Below are positions 28,935 through 37,491 of a stretch of 59,364 nt of DNA, one piece after another. Where the stretch lies: positions 1 to 59,364 of the forward strand of contig NZ_LQXM01000016.1 of assembly GCF_001648555.1 (NCBI RefSeq), given 5' to 3'. The stretch is from Rossellomorea aquimaris TF-12 (lineage in GTDB: Bacteria > Bacillota > Bacilli > Bacillales > Bacillaceae_B). Each line of letters begins with the position of its first letter. Position 1 is the stretch's first letter. The translations under genes and the position numbers were made by a program. The notes below the pieces were generated by a model. That model was given only the letters and a program-made list of their open reading frames with translations. It was not told where the DNA came from and made no database searches.

Positions 28935-29318
28935 TTATTTACTTTTCTCCATGACTGCAAAATAGTTCTCTTCTCTATCTGCGAAGTTAAACACTCTCCC
29001 TGAAGGCATATTGACAATTTCTCCAACAGTGACATTTTTATCAAGTAAATGTTTATATAATTGGTCAAGATTTTCAGAGAAGAACATTAAGGACGGGGTG
29101 CCAAGATTTAATTCGGGTTGCATTTTGGCTATTAATTCTTTGTTGTGAAGAATAATACTCGTTTCAACATCCTGAGATGGAGCAATTTCGATCCATCTCA
29201 TACCATGACCGTTCTCCTCTTCAGAAATAACTTTGAACCCTACTATTTCTGTCCAAAATTTCACTGCTTCATCCTGGTTATTCACATATACCATAATTTG
29301 TCCAAGTTTATTAATCAA
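28935..29318 (-). CDS. VOC-family (glyoxalase/bleomycin resistance fold) protein
   Basis: A 127-residue two-module VOC protein: LGQIMVYVNNQDEAVKFWTEIVGF is the first module and PSLMFFSENLDQLYKHLLDKN with VFNFADREENYFAVME the second. The start is TTG at 29318 with AAGAGGAGTGAATAGCA upstream, as no in-frame ATG is suitably placed. The family includes glyoxalases, dioxygenases and drug-binding proteins; the activity here is open. Confidence 0.83.
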   Translation of the reverse strand: MINKLGQIMVYVNNQDEAVKFWTEIVGFKVISEEENGHGMRWIEIAPSQDVETSIILHNKELIAKMQPELNLGTPSLMFFSENLDQLYKHLLDKNVTVGEIVNMPSGRVFNFADREENYFAVMEKSK

Positions 29319-29443
29319 TGCTATTCACTCCTCTTATTCTATTTTTGGATCGATAGACTTAATGGAATCTTTCTTCATTAATTATTCTACAAATGGAGGT
29401 GTTTTCCTTCTTAATATTCTAGAACAAGAGAGCCCACATTCTA

Positions 29444-29785
29444 TTAGCGTGAGAACATGATTGCTTCTGTTTCCAGCAACCATTTATCAATTGCTTTTAC
29501 AGGGAAATAAAATTCCGTTCCAATTTTTATATATGGGATTGAACTTGTTGTAATATTCTCGTCTATACGGGGAAGGATCATCTGTAATTCCTCATCAGTA
29601 ACCCCTAGGTAGCTTCCTAATTCAGACTGAGTTAATAATTGTTTTTCTTGGGTTATTTCTTCATCTACCCCTTTATCCATAACCACTTGTACATTTCGAT
29701 TTAATTCTTTTGATACGAACCAACTGCCAATGACAATCGCTATTGCCAGTGAGAAAATTGAAACTGCCATTAATTGATACTTCAC
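29444..29785 (-). CDS. membrane-anchored helix-turn-helix protein
   Basis: A 113-residue protein with one N-terminal helix (about 4-25) and a cytosolic or exposed excisionase-like HTH module: LLTQSELGSYLGVTDEELQ, then IPYIKIGTEFYFPVKAIDKWL. Similar short proteins are common in Bacillus. The start is GTG at 29785 after AAAGGAGATTAAA. DNA binding is suggested by fold only. Confidence 0.72.
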   Translation of the reverse strand: MKYQLMAVSIFSLAIAIVIGSWFVSKELNRNVQVVMDKGVDEEITQEKQLLTQSELGSYLGVTDEELQMILPRIDENITTSSIPYIKIGTEFYFPVKAIDKWLLETEAIMFSR

Positions 29786-29858
29786 TTTAATCTCCTTTCA
29801 TCTGCAAGGTCTACTTACTGAAGATGTTTGCACCCCTTAAAATGAATAGAACGACGAG

Positions 29859-30263
29859 CTATCCACGTCTCATAAAACACAGCTCACCTAAATCATTAGT
29901 AAACCCCCACTTTTCATAAAATGGTTTCATTTCAGGTCGACAATATAACTCAAAATGCTGTACATTCACTAATTTTGAGTGGTTTATCATTAGATACATT
30001 AATTTCTTACCTAAATCGGCATCACGGTATGAAGGCTTTACCATAACATCAAAAATGAATGCTTTATATACGAAATCAGTCAGTACACGTGCAAATGCTA
30101 TTAGCTCTTTGTCTTTAACAAAAGCTACAATAACATCGGAATGGTCTATCATACATTGGACCTCTTCAAATTTCCGTCCCTTCGTCCACCATTCCAATTG
30201 AAACATTTCAGTTAGTTGTTTTATTTGATCTATATTAAGTGCTTCAATTATTTTAAATTCCAT
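29859..30263 (-). CDS. GNAT-family N-acetyltransferase
   Basis: A 134-residue minimal GNAT. The central strand FIFDVMVKPSYRDADLGKKLM includes the acetyl-CoA loop, in the variant form RDADLGK, and the C-terminus FELYCRPEMKPFYEKWGF fits motif B. The ribosome site GCGGAGGTTGTAACAA precedes ATG. It lies upstream of no co-directional partner with tight spacing; substrate unknown. Confidence 0.83.
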   Translation of the reverse strand: MEFKIIEALNIDQIKQLTEMFQLEWWTKGRKFEEVQCMIDHSDVIVAFVKDKELIAFARVLTDFVYKAFIFDVMVKPSYRDADLGKKLMYLMINHSKLVNVQHFELYCRPEMKPFYEKWGFTNDLGELCFMRRG

Positions 30264-30434
30264 TTGTTACAACCTCCGCAAAATATTCAACGATCATGCC
30301 CAAGTCATTACCATTACTTTGCAGCTATTTGATCTTTAGTTTCGAATGGATGAAGGTTATATTCAATATGTATAGATTTAATACGACTACAACCTCAAAT
30401 ATATTCCTCATAACCCTTCACTTAATTGTTAATG

Positions 30435-30868
30435 CTATAGTTGGATTTTCAATACAACCTCATCCCACATTATTTCACCCGTTTTTTTAAAACCCAGGCT
30501 TTCATATAACTTTATTGCATTAACGTTTTCCGGTTCTGCACTGGTGTAAAATTCAATTCCACCGTATGTATTGATGATATGTTCTAAGAGTTGTTTTGTA
30601 GCTTGCTTTCCATAACCTCTCCCCTGAAAGTGTTGATCTATCATTAATCGACTCATTTCCATTCGATTTGTTTCTGAATCTACACCATACATTAAAAATC
30701 CAATCATTGACCCTTGATCATAGAAAGTGGGTATAGCCCATCAGTAAATTTCGACTGCAATAATGAGTAACAGTTATCTGCTACAAACCCCTTTTGATGA
30801 TCAGATACTGATAATTGTACGCACTCATTCCAATTATCAACATCTATTTCCCTTAGCTCCAAATTCAT
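30435..30868 (-). pseudogene. frameshifted GNAT acetyltransferase
   Basis: From ATG at 30868, with GGAGGGTAATAA before it, the frame reads MNLELREIDVDNWNECVQLS onward for 54 codons, passes DGLYPLS and ends at TGA. The following sequence, shifted by one base near 30725-30735, continues YDQGSMIGFLMYG, RLMIDQHFQGRGYGKQA (acetyl-CoA loop) and LYESLGFKKTGE. The two halves make one full spermidine-acetyltransferase-like GNAT of about 145 residues. A one-base deletion, or a sequencing error, has split it. Confidence 0.8.
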
Positions 30869-31043
30869 TTATTACCCTCCAAGATTAAAGATCAACTATT
30901 AACATCTTTCTTCGTACTATCAAATTACTTGAAATCAGAACAATACGACCACAACTCATAGAAACTCAATCGTATTAATTAGAATCTCGCTTAAAAAAAG
31001 AAGTTCGTCGTTCATCAAGAAACTAAATTGTCATCTATACCTA

Positions 31044-33122
31044 TTAATCTAATAAAATATTTACCGTATCATCCACATACTTTGTTGTATTATAGCCTCG
31101 GATTTCAAGCTTCTTAGGAATGACATCTTCTCCAGTAGTATCATTATATAATTCTATTTCTTGTTTTGTTTCAAAATAGCGCGGATGCTCAATTTGATCA
31201 AAAGGATATTGAATTTCTCCGATTTTATATTTTTTTCCGTTTTTGTCCATCAACACTCCATCTCCGCCACTTATCCCAATTGAGACAATTTCCTGATTGT
31301 CATTGTTTATTACTTGAAAATGGACAGATTCATACACACGATCTTTGGACACATCATGGGTTAGGACTATTTTCCCCGGACTCCCTGTAAGTACCTTGTC
31401 AATGGAAATGGTATTTCCAACATATTCAAACGTTTGTGGGTAATCCTTAGAAGGATTAACCTCGATCGTTTTATGGTCCTCAATTGTTAAATGAATAGAT
31501 CCAAATCGCACTTTAACTTCTTCTGGCTCTTCTAAATATAAAGTTTCAAAGCTGGCCTGGAGGGACCTCCAATCTTCTTGGAAAGAATCCATATACCTAT
31601 TTCCTCCAAATAAATCAGCTTCTACTTTTTTATTATTTGTTTCAAGACTATCAAAGTTAATCATTTCAATTCTCTTCTTTGCTTCCATACTTTGAAAGCT
31701 ATATTGAAGGAGCGTAACGGTTGGGGCAATGGTCAGTTTTTCAAATCTGATGGGAATTCCATCTATTTTAGTTTCCATATCCAATTCATGTTCAATTGAA
31801 GGGTGTTTGGTTACAGGAATATCAAAACTCCACTCCCCTTCAGCAAATTCAACCTCCCCATAAGGTCCCCCATTTTGTAAATCCTGAGGCAATTTTTGAA
31901 GACGTGAAAGGTTTAATTGGATTGTGTCCCTATCTTCTGCAATTGGTAAGAGACTGATTGTTCCCTTATAAATATTTTTGGCTTCATTATGTACCTTTTT
32001 TTGGTCCACTGGAGGGGAGTATCTAGGTTGCGCTATTCTACTCATCACGTAAATCTCATTTTCTATTTCTAAACCTTCATATTGACTCATCATGTATCGA
32101 TTATCTTCATTTGTATCTTCTATTTCATAATATATCAGCGTCTGAACATCATCGGCGATGGCACTTTTAATCCTTACCTTCACCCCATTGCTTACCTCTT
32201 CCAAATTAAGTCGTTCTCCTAATTCATTTTGAAGAAAGAAACGCAATTGCTCATCTTCTTGATTACGCCAGTCCACCCATGAATAGTAAACATTTGAAAA
32301 GCTATTGGTCACAAATCCTGTACAGATCATTAACGTTAAGATGCTAGCAAATGCAAGACCGATGGATTTTCTCTTCTTGTTTTTCTTTGCCCGCTTCATT
32401 TCTGTTTCAACTACTCTGTCCTTTACTTTTTCCAGGAATTGAGGTGGTAGACTAATGTCATCGTGCACTTCTCTTAGGCGTAAGGTTACCTCCTGAAAAG
32501 TGGCCAAATCATCTTGACAACCGTGACAATGATAAATATGCATCTCAAATTCAACCTTCTGTGTTCTATCGATTGTTCTCCTTAAATAATCGATATAAAA
32601 AGGATGATATTCCTTACAGCCTACCAAAATTTCATCATATTTCATTTTTTCTTTAAGCAGCTGAATACCAGAAAACAATTGAGTTTTTACAGTATCCATT
32701 GAAATTTGAAGAACCTTTGCTGCTTCCTCCAACGAAAATTCTGATAGGTACGCTAATACAATCGCTTCTTTTTGTTGAGCTTCTAATTGGTCTAAAGCAT
32801 AAAATATGTTCTGATGCTCTTCATCTTTCTTTAAAGCTAGTAAACTCGGCTTTTTATCACTAGAATACTCTCGACAAATCGTAATAAAAATGGAGGTAAC
32901 CCAAGAATCAAAAGAGGTTTCTTTTTTTACATGTTTCCTTTCATCATATATTTTTACTATGGAACGATAAAAAACATCCTCTATTTCCTTATTCGTCCTC
33001 AAATACATCATTCCGAGAATATATAAGGATTTTTGATGTTGTTGAAACCAACTTATAATTGATTCAGTGTCCTTTTCTCTCATTTTACTGACCAAAAAAG
33101 GATCTGTTTCTGCTGTAATCAT
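31044..33122 (-). CDS. ECF sigma factor fused to zinc-finger anti-sigma, membrane helix and DUF4179-like domain
   Basis: One uninterrupted 692-residue frame joins parts normally made by two genes. Residues 20-85 resemble ECF sigma region 2 (IISWFQQHQKSLYILG to SIFITICRE). Residues 106-155 are a region 4 helix-turn-helix (LDQLEAQQKEAIVLAYL, then SLEEAAKVLQISMDTVKTQL). Next comes a zinc anti-sigma motif, C169-x25-H195-x3-C199-x2-C202. A basic stretch precedes one membrane helix (254-272), and about 420 residues outside resemble the DUF4179/DUF5643 domains of Bacillus anti-sigma proteins. ATG at 33122 follows AAGGAAGGAAGG. The sigma part would be tethered inside the membrane unless released by proteolysis. 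Domain names are from memory. Confidence 0.82.
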   Translation of the reverse strand: MITAETDPFLVSKMREKDTESIISWFQQHQKSLYILGMMYLRTNKEIEDVFYRSIVKIYDERKHVKKETSFDSWVTSIFITICREYSSDKKPSLLALKKDEEHQNIFYALDQLEAQQKEAIVLAYLSEFSLEEAAKVLQISMDTVKTQLFSGIQLLKEKMKYDEILVGCKEYHPFYIDYLRRTIDRTQKVEFEMHIYHCHGCQDDLATFQEVTLRLREVHDDISLPPQFLEKVKDRVVETEMKRAKKNKKRKSIGLAFASILTLMICTGFVTNSFSNVYYSWVDWRNQEDEQLRFFLQNELGERLNLEEVSNGVKVRIKSAIADDVQTLIYYEIEDTNEDNRYMMSQYEGLEIENEIYVMSRIAQPRYSPPVDQKKVHNEAKNIYKGTISLLPIAEDRDTIQLNLSRLQKLPQDLQNGGPYGEVEFAEGEWSFDIPVTKHPSIEHELDMETKIDGIPIRFEKLTIAPTVTLLQYSFQSMEAKKRIEMINFDSLETNNKKVEADLFGGNRYMDSFQEDWRSLQASFETLYLEEPEEVKVRFGSIHLTIEDHKTIEVNPSKDYPQTFEYVGNTISIDKVLTGSPGKIVLTHDVSKDRVYESVHFQVINNDNQEIVSIGISGGDGVLMDKNGKKYKIGEIQYPFDQIEHPRYFETKQEIELYNDTTGEDVIPKKLEIRGYNTTKYVDDTVNILLD

Positions 33123-33304
33123 ATCTGCCTTCCTTCCTTTTTAAAAAAGATATACTAATAATTTAATATTCCAAAAATTTATAGTGTACGGATTTTGTAG
33201 AATCGATTAAAGAATAGATATGAGAGTTTTAAAAAAAGGCTAGAACCATACAACTCTATCCGAACCAATATTACCATATTAATCCATTTAATTTAATACT
33301 TTAA
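33123..33304. other. AT-rich stretch upstream of the sigma fusion gene
   Basis: This holds the promoter region of the fusion gene; TTGGAA occurs on the minus strand, but no convincing -10 at correct spacing and no ECF-type AAC/CGT pair could be assigned. No gene is seen. Confidence 0.4.
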
Positions 33305-33439
33305 TTATAAAGAGAAATATTTATTTTCATGTTGTTCCAATTGTTCCATTGGGTTTAAAAATAGAATGAATCCCGTGTAAGACCATCCATCCTCCAAATA
33401 TTTACTAACATTTGCGGTTTCATATGTTCTTATCGATGA

Positions 33440-33598
33440 TTATGATCTATTTCGTTTCAGTAAAGCGATCATTTCATTATTTTGCCTTACAAGTTCATCA
33501 GAATTTTTTTTAATGTAAAAAATCCATCTAATCACTAGAATTGCTAGAATAAAAGGTAAGAAAGAAATGATAATTCCAAATAGACCGAACATTTCCAT
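33440..33598 (-). CDS. 52-residue membrane protein, possibly truncated
   Basis: ATG at 33598 follows CAGGAGGATGACGAA. The product has one long hydrophobic helix (about 4-28), then a charged amphipathic tail (KKNSDELVRQNNEMIALL). After the TAA at 33440 the same frame stays open for 44 more codons to TAA 33305-33307 with a coding look, so the present 52 residues may be a truncated form of a 97-codon gene. Family unknown. Confidence 0.65.
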   Translation of the reverse strand: MEMFGLFGIIISFLPFILAILVIRWIFYIKKNSDELVRQNNEMIALLKRNRS

Positions 33599-33769
33599 TT
33601 CGTCATCCTCCTGTTCGTTTAGTTATTTTCAACCTTATTATCTATACATACGGGTTTAGTTGAATATAAGTTTCAAAAATTCCACCATTCACTAAGTACT
33701 CCACTTAATTCCAACAAAAAAGGAAGCCTACCTTCTGAAAGATATGCTTCTTAGCTTTACTACCCTATA

Positions 33770-34420
33770 TTATTTAAATTTTTTTCTTCTCATCCATTGT
33801 GTTGCTGCCCATTTATCTCCTATTATAACTGGTGCACCACCATGTAACGTTAACTCATTTAGGGTTTGATCATCATAAAAATATTCGAAATAAACTGCCA
33901 TTCCCTTTTGTGGAGACACTGATAAATTCAGTTTCGGAAAGAACGTTTCCCCACCTTCTTCAACATCATTTAAGTACAAGACGAGTGTACTAATTCTGGG
34001 GTTACTCACTGGCTTAACGGATGCAGAGAAAAAATCAAAATGAGCTTTATACTCTTGTCCAACTTTATAATTCAGGATTTGAATACCTTCTCCATGTTCA
34101 ACAGGTATATTCATAATTTGAGATATTCTTCTTTCAATCCTATCAACAACATCATGTTCGCCTTCATTAAAAAACATACTACTACTTGATCTAAGGTCAT
34201 CAACTTCACGCGTATTTCCAATTTTTGAACGGAGCATACGTTCTTTAGACAATCTTATAAGTTCATCACATTCTTCATGGCTTAACACGTTTCCTAAAAT
34301 GACGATGAGTGGCTCTTCAAATCTAGCAATGATGTTCACTTCTCGATCGTCCGTTTTAATTTTATTACCCGTGTGATGAAAAATAGTTTGTTCTTTAATC
34401 GATAATTCATTTGTATCCAT
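33770..34420 (-). CDS. prolyl 4-hydroxylase-like 2-oxoglutarate/Fe(II) oxygenase
   Basis: A 216-residue oxygenase of the prolyl 4-hydroxylase alpha-subunit fold. The iron triad is H127 and D129 in AHFDFF and H193 in LHGGAP; K203 after GDKWAA binds 2-oxoglutarate. Length equals the B. anthracis P4H, and the N-terminal helix precedes EEPLIVILGNVLS as in that group. AGAGGGAAG lies before ATG. It probably hydroxylates proline in a protein; no collagen-like gene is in the window. Confidence 0.9.
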   Translation of the reverse strand: MDTNELSIKEQTIFHHTGNKIKTDDREVNIIARFEEPLIVILGNVLSHEECDELIRLSKERMLRSKIGNTREVDDLRSSSSMFFNEGEHDVVDRIERRISQIMNIPVEHGEGIQILNYKVGQEYKAHFDFFSASVKPVSNPRISTLVLYLNDVEEGGETFFPKLNLSVSPQKGMAVYFEYFYDDQTLNELTLHGGAPVIIGDKWAATQWMRRKKFK

Positions 34421-34512
34421 TTTTAACTTCCCTCTACCTTTTATTTTTAATCTTGTGAATAATAAGAATTTTAAAGCTAGTGGACTGTGATTCTATTTCT
34501 AAATGTCTATTA

Positions 34513-34935
34513 TCAGTTGTTTTTATACTGATTTTTATATTTTACTCCTTGATGTGATTTATTTCTATCATTATTTTCGTTCATTTTGTATTTCTTTTGT
34601 ACACTTTCTTTTAAATAAACATATTGTTTTTGATTAGTATCTGAAAAAGCTTCTTCTCTGGTTGAAAGGATATCCATATACTTTATGTTTTCGTTAAATT
34701 GCGATGCTGTAAAATCATATCGACTACCATTAATAATATTATAAAAATGCCATCCGGCAGACAGCTTTGTTTTCCGTATTTCCCCACCCAAAATATCATT
34801 AATCACTAAGGTAGTTACTCCGCATTGTCCTTTTGCGGGGTTATTATGACTCCATTTTGAGCTTGATTCTGTAGACCAGGATTTTGATAAAATTAAAAGC
34901 AATTTTTCTATTTGTGTTTGTTCATTCTTTTCCAT
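34513..34935 (-). CDS. YunG-like protein
   Basis: A 140-residue soluble protein. Conserved SWSTESSSKWSHNNPAKGQC, GVTTLVINDILGGEI, AGWHFYNIINGSRYDFTASQF match the YunG group of Bacillus, which has no assigned function. The spacing of a cysteine in GQCG, a His in GWHFYN and an Asp resembles a cysteine-peptidase triad, but this is inference. ATG at 34935 is used as the ATG two codons upstream is too close to the GGAG site. The C-terminal 25 residues are asparagine/lysine rich. Confidence 0.75.
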   Translation of the reverse strand: MEKNEQTQIEKLLLILSKSWSTESSSKWSHNNPAKGQCGVTTLVINDILGGEIRKTKLSAGWHFYNIINGSRYDFTASQFNENIKYMDILSTREEAFSDTNQKQYVYLKESVQKKYKMNENNDRNKSHQGVKYKNQYKNN

Positions 34936-35044
34936 AAACATGCTCCATTTTCAAAGTGATTTTCTAAAAAAATTGATTGGATTCAAGCAGTGAGGAGCTC
35001 CCCTTCTGCCCATGAAAGCTGGGGTACATTATTTTTACATTAAG

Positions 35045-35611
35045 TTACTTCTGAACACAATGAGCTATATTAATGATTTCCTGCATAACAGACTCAACAT
35101 CATCTTCCTTTTTAATAACAAATAAATGGTCCGCTTCCCCTGCCACAGGGTCTATCACGTTCTCTTTATAAGACTCATCCTGTTGTCGAATAAGAACTTC
35201 ATCAAAAGTAGATGCAGTCCTAAATACAGCTGTACTTCGGTTACTGTTGGCTATTCGGGCTTTAAGAATATGATCTGGAACATCAAAATGAACGAGGATA
35301 CTGATAAATCCTTTGCTGTAAAATTGGTCTAAAAGCTTCAAACGACCTCTACGATTTCTATTAGAATTGCAAATAATGAGATGATGGTCTGTCTCTTTTA
35401 CTGCATAATCAACAATGGTTTGAGTGACAGCCTATTTGATTGTATTAGGTCCATGCTTTGGAAGTAGCTTTTTGTAAAAGGTATTGATAAATTCAGCATG
35501 GTTATCCTGGTCAATGACAATAGAGTTACACAGCTGTTTTTCTAATTTTTTTGCAAATGTTGTTTTTCCGCTATGGGTTTTACCGACTGTTATAATCACG
35601 AACCTATTCAT
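35045..35611 (-). pseudogene. P-loop ATPase/kinase gene interrupted by an amber codon
   Basis: From ATG at 35611 the frame reads MNRFVIITVGKTHSGKTTFA with a Walker A motif, continues to residue 59 (GPNTIK) and meets TAG at 35432-35434. The same frame then continues AVTQTIVDYAVKETDHHLII, through ILVHFDVPDHILKARI and on to VQEIINIAHCVQK-like ending at 35045, giving 188 codons in all. It resembles small AAA/zeta-toxin-like kinases. Only the stop breaks it, so the mutation is recent, a sequencing error, or read through. Confidence 0.82.
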
Positions 35612-35689
35612 CCAGACACCTCATTTGTCTAGTTTATTTTGCTATTTTCACAAAGATTGTTGTTTTAAAACAATGATCCCCTAACTCTC

Positions 35690-35805
35690 TGTTAACGAGT
35701 CTGCGCAAGATGGCGAGGGGAACTGCTCCGCTTGCAGCTAGCTTTTGGGGGCTCGGCACGTCCATATTACCGCAGGAGTCTATGCCGTTCCCCTCAGAGT
35801 TTGAT
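35690..35805. repeat. GC-rich dispersed Bacillus intergenic repeat, degenerate
   Basis: This block is clearly more GC-rich than its surroundings. It contains GGGGAACTGCTCCGCTTGC, GGGGGCTCGGCACG, CCGCAGGAGTCTATGCCG and CCCCTCAGAGTTT, the pieces of a long imperfect palindrome common between genes in many Bacillus species. A reading frame through it is an accident of composition. Confidence 0.55.
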
Positions 35806-36062
35806 ACTATATGTACTTCCATTTTCATTTACATGAATGGGATACGTTGATGATATCTCCCAAACTATTAAACTACTTTTTTCATTGTCTTCATCTAAAT
35901 ACCAATTATTTCAAATTTCTACCATTAACTCAATCATTAATTTTTGTTAGCTCTTTTTCGTATACTTTGTTTCAATTCATTTCAGCCGAGTGAGTAAGTT
36001 TCAACGCTAACATTTGCTTCTCTCTCTCTATAACCTTACACTTACGATAGAATTAGGAATGG
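35806..36062. other. intergenic stretch without a visible gene
   Basis: AT-rich sequence between the dispersed repeat and the SDR gene. A GAAAGGGTGAAGA ribosome site at its end belongs to the SDR. No other feature is supported. Confidence 0.4.
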
Positions 36063-36074
36063 AAAGGGTGAAGA

Positions 36075-36800
36075 ATGATGGCACAATCGATTAATGGAAA
36101 AACCGCTTATATAACTGGTGCTTCTCGGGGTATCGGAAAAGCAGTAGCATTAGAGCTTGCCAAGGAAGGCGTTCATGTTGGCTTAATAGCCCGTTCAAAG
36201 AGTGCCCTGGAAGAAGTTGCACTTGAAGCAAGGGCAATGGGAGTCAATGCGAGTGTGGCTGTCACTGACATCTCAGATATGGAACAAGTGAATGAGGCTA
36301 TTTCAAAACTAGAATTTGAACTTGGACCAGCAGATATTTTGATTAATAATGCAGGAATCGGAAAGTACGGATTATTTTTAGAAATGGAACCGGAAGAATG
36401 GAAGAAAACCTTTGAAGTGAATGTTTTCGGAACATATCATGTTACACATGCCGTGTTGCCTCAGTTAATCAAGAAAAACCGAGGTGATATTATCAATATA
36501 TCCTCCAGCAGCGGGTTAAAAGGTACAGCAAAAAGTACAGCATACAGTGGATCTAAATTTGCCATTCAAGGCATGACAGAAGCATTGATGCAGGAAGTTC
36601 GTAAAAACAACATCCGGGTAATGACACTTAACCCTAGTCTTGTTGCAACGAACCTAACCTTTGGGGACAATCTCGATGAGGTAGACAAAGAAAAATACAT
36701 GCAGCCTGAAGATTTGGCTGAGTACATGGTTTCTCAACTAAAATTACACCCGCGTATCTTTATTAAACAATCTCTTCAGTGGGCAACGAATCCATTTTAG
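36075..36800 (+). CDS. 3-oxoacyl-ACP-reductase-like short-chain dehydrogenase
   Basis: A 241-residue SDR. The cofactor motif is TGASRGIGKAVALELA, the central NNAGIGKYGLF follows, then the catalytic Ser in NISSSSGLKG and Tyr-Lys in YSGSKFAIQG. The sequence VNVFGTYHVTHAVLPQL fits the FabG-like group, but the real substrate is open. Two adjacent ATGs (36075, 36078) follow AAAGGGTGAAGA. It stands alone, with its own terminator. Confidence 0.87.
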   Translation: MMAQSINGKTAYITGASRGIGKAVALELAKEGVHVGLIARSKSALEEVALEARAMGVNASVAVTDISDMEQVNEAISKLEFELGPADILINNAGIGKYGLFLEMEPEEWKKTFEVNVFGTYHVTHAVLPQLIKKNRGDIINISSSSGLKGTAKSTAYSGSKFAIQGMTEALMQEVRKNNIRVMTLNPSLVATNLTFGDNLDEVDKEKYMQPEDLAEYMVSQLKLHPRIFIKQSLQWATNPF

Positions 36801-36830
36801 AAAAAGAAACTCCTATTGTGGATTTAAATA

Positions 36831-36856
36831 GTAAGTTGATTGGAACAGAAGTCCAC
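36831..36856. repeat. fragment of the GC-rich dispersed repeat
   Basis: AAGTTGATTGGAACAGAAGT resembles the outer arm of the dispersed Bacillus element (compare the element at 1-40 read in reverse). Short and degenerate. Confidence 0.3.
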
Positions 36857-36889
36857 ACCCACGTTTAACTTGATTTAAAAGTAAAGTCA

Positions 36890-36919
36890 GAAAGGCTCTG
36901 AGTTAACTCTGAGCCTTTC
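36890..36919. terminator. terminator after the SDR gene
   Basis: GAAAGGCTCTGAG pairs with CTCTGAGCCTTTC around a TTAA centre, with one T-T mismatch. It serves the SDR and possibly the convergent gene at 36.9 kb. Confidence 0.65.
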
Positions 36920-36933
36920 ACATTCTTCAATCG

Positions 36934-37332
36934 TTATTTTTCCTTTAATAATAGGTCTAAAATTATCTTGGTTTGTTTATTATTAATTTTGTAATATTCA
37001 CCCAGGTTACTCGCGATCAATGTTGTATTATTGGAGAAATTTTCGTGAAAATATAATTCTTCTCTGGTTTTGTCTAGGTAGATTAATTGAATCTTATATT
37101 CTGGTTCACTTGCAAACTCGTATCGCGTAAACACAATATGGTTTGAACGATTTAGTATTCCACTAACAGTCCCGATCTCTTCTTTATCTACTGTTTGCAT
37201 TTCTTTTTCAAATGGTTCATCATATTTTTGTATTACAATACTTTCAATTTCTGAAAATCCGTTATTGAACATTGAATAAATGAAGGTACAAATAAGGAAT
37301 GCCATTGCCAAAATGATTATTTTTCTTTTCAT
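36934..37332 (-). CDS. hypothetical exported or membrane-anchored protein
   Basis: A 132-residue protein with an N-terminal hydrophobic segment (about 4-21) after MKRK, then a mixed alpha/beta soluble part outside the cell. No lipobox. The ribosome site CGGAGGTAAT is good. No family recognised; the segment YKIQLIYLDKTREELYFHEN is typical of small Bacillus secreted or anchored proteins of unknown role. Confidence 0.7.
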   Translation of the reverse strand: MKRKIIILAMAFLICTFIYSMFNNGFSEIESIVIQKYDEPFEKEMQTVDKEEIGTVSGILNRSNHIVFTRYEFASEPEYKIQLIYLDKTREELYFHENFSNNTTLIASNLGEYYKINNKQTKIILDLLLKEK

Positions 37333-37491
37333 ATTACCTCCGTTTACGTTTTCACAAATGATTCATCCGCTTTTATTCTTTTACTTAATACCAGTTCGCT
37401 TAATCATTCATTTCAAAAAAGGGGAGCCTCCATCCTATTTCTGATAACCCCTGTGAATAAATCAATCGATTATCATACAAAATCATACAAA

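Noticed and set aside
30296..30490. 64-codon plus-strand frame between two GNAT genes
   Set aside because: It overlaps the end of the frameshifted GNAT on the other strand, has no ribosome site and reads as low-complexity.
35634..35828. 64-codon minus-strand frame across the GC-rich repeat
   Set aside because: Explained by the composition of the dispersed repeat; no ribosome site and no coding character.
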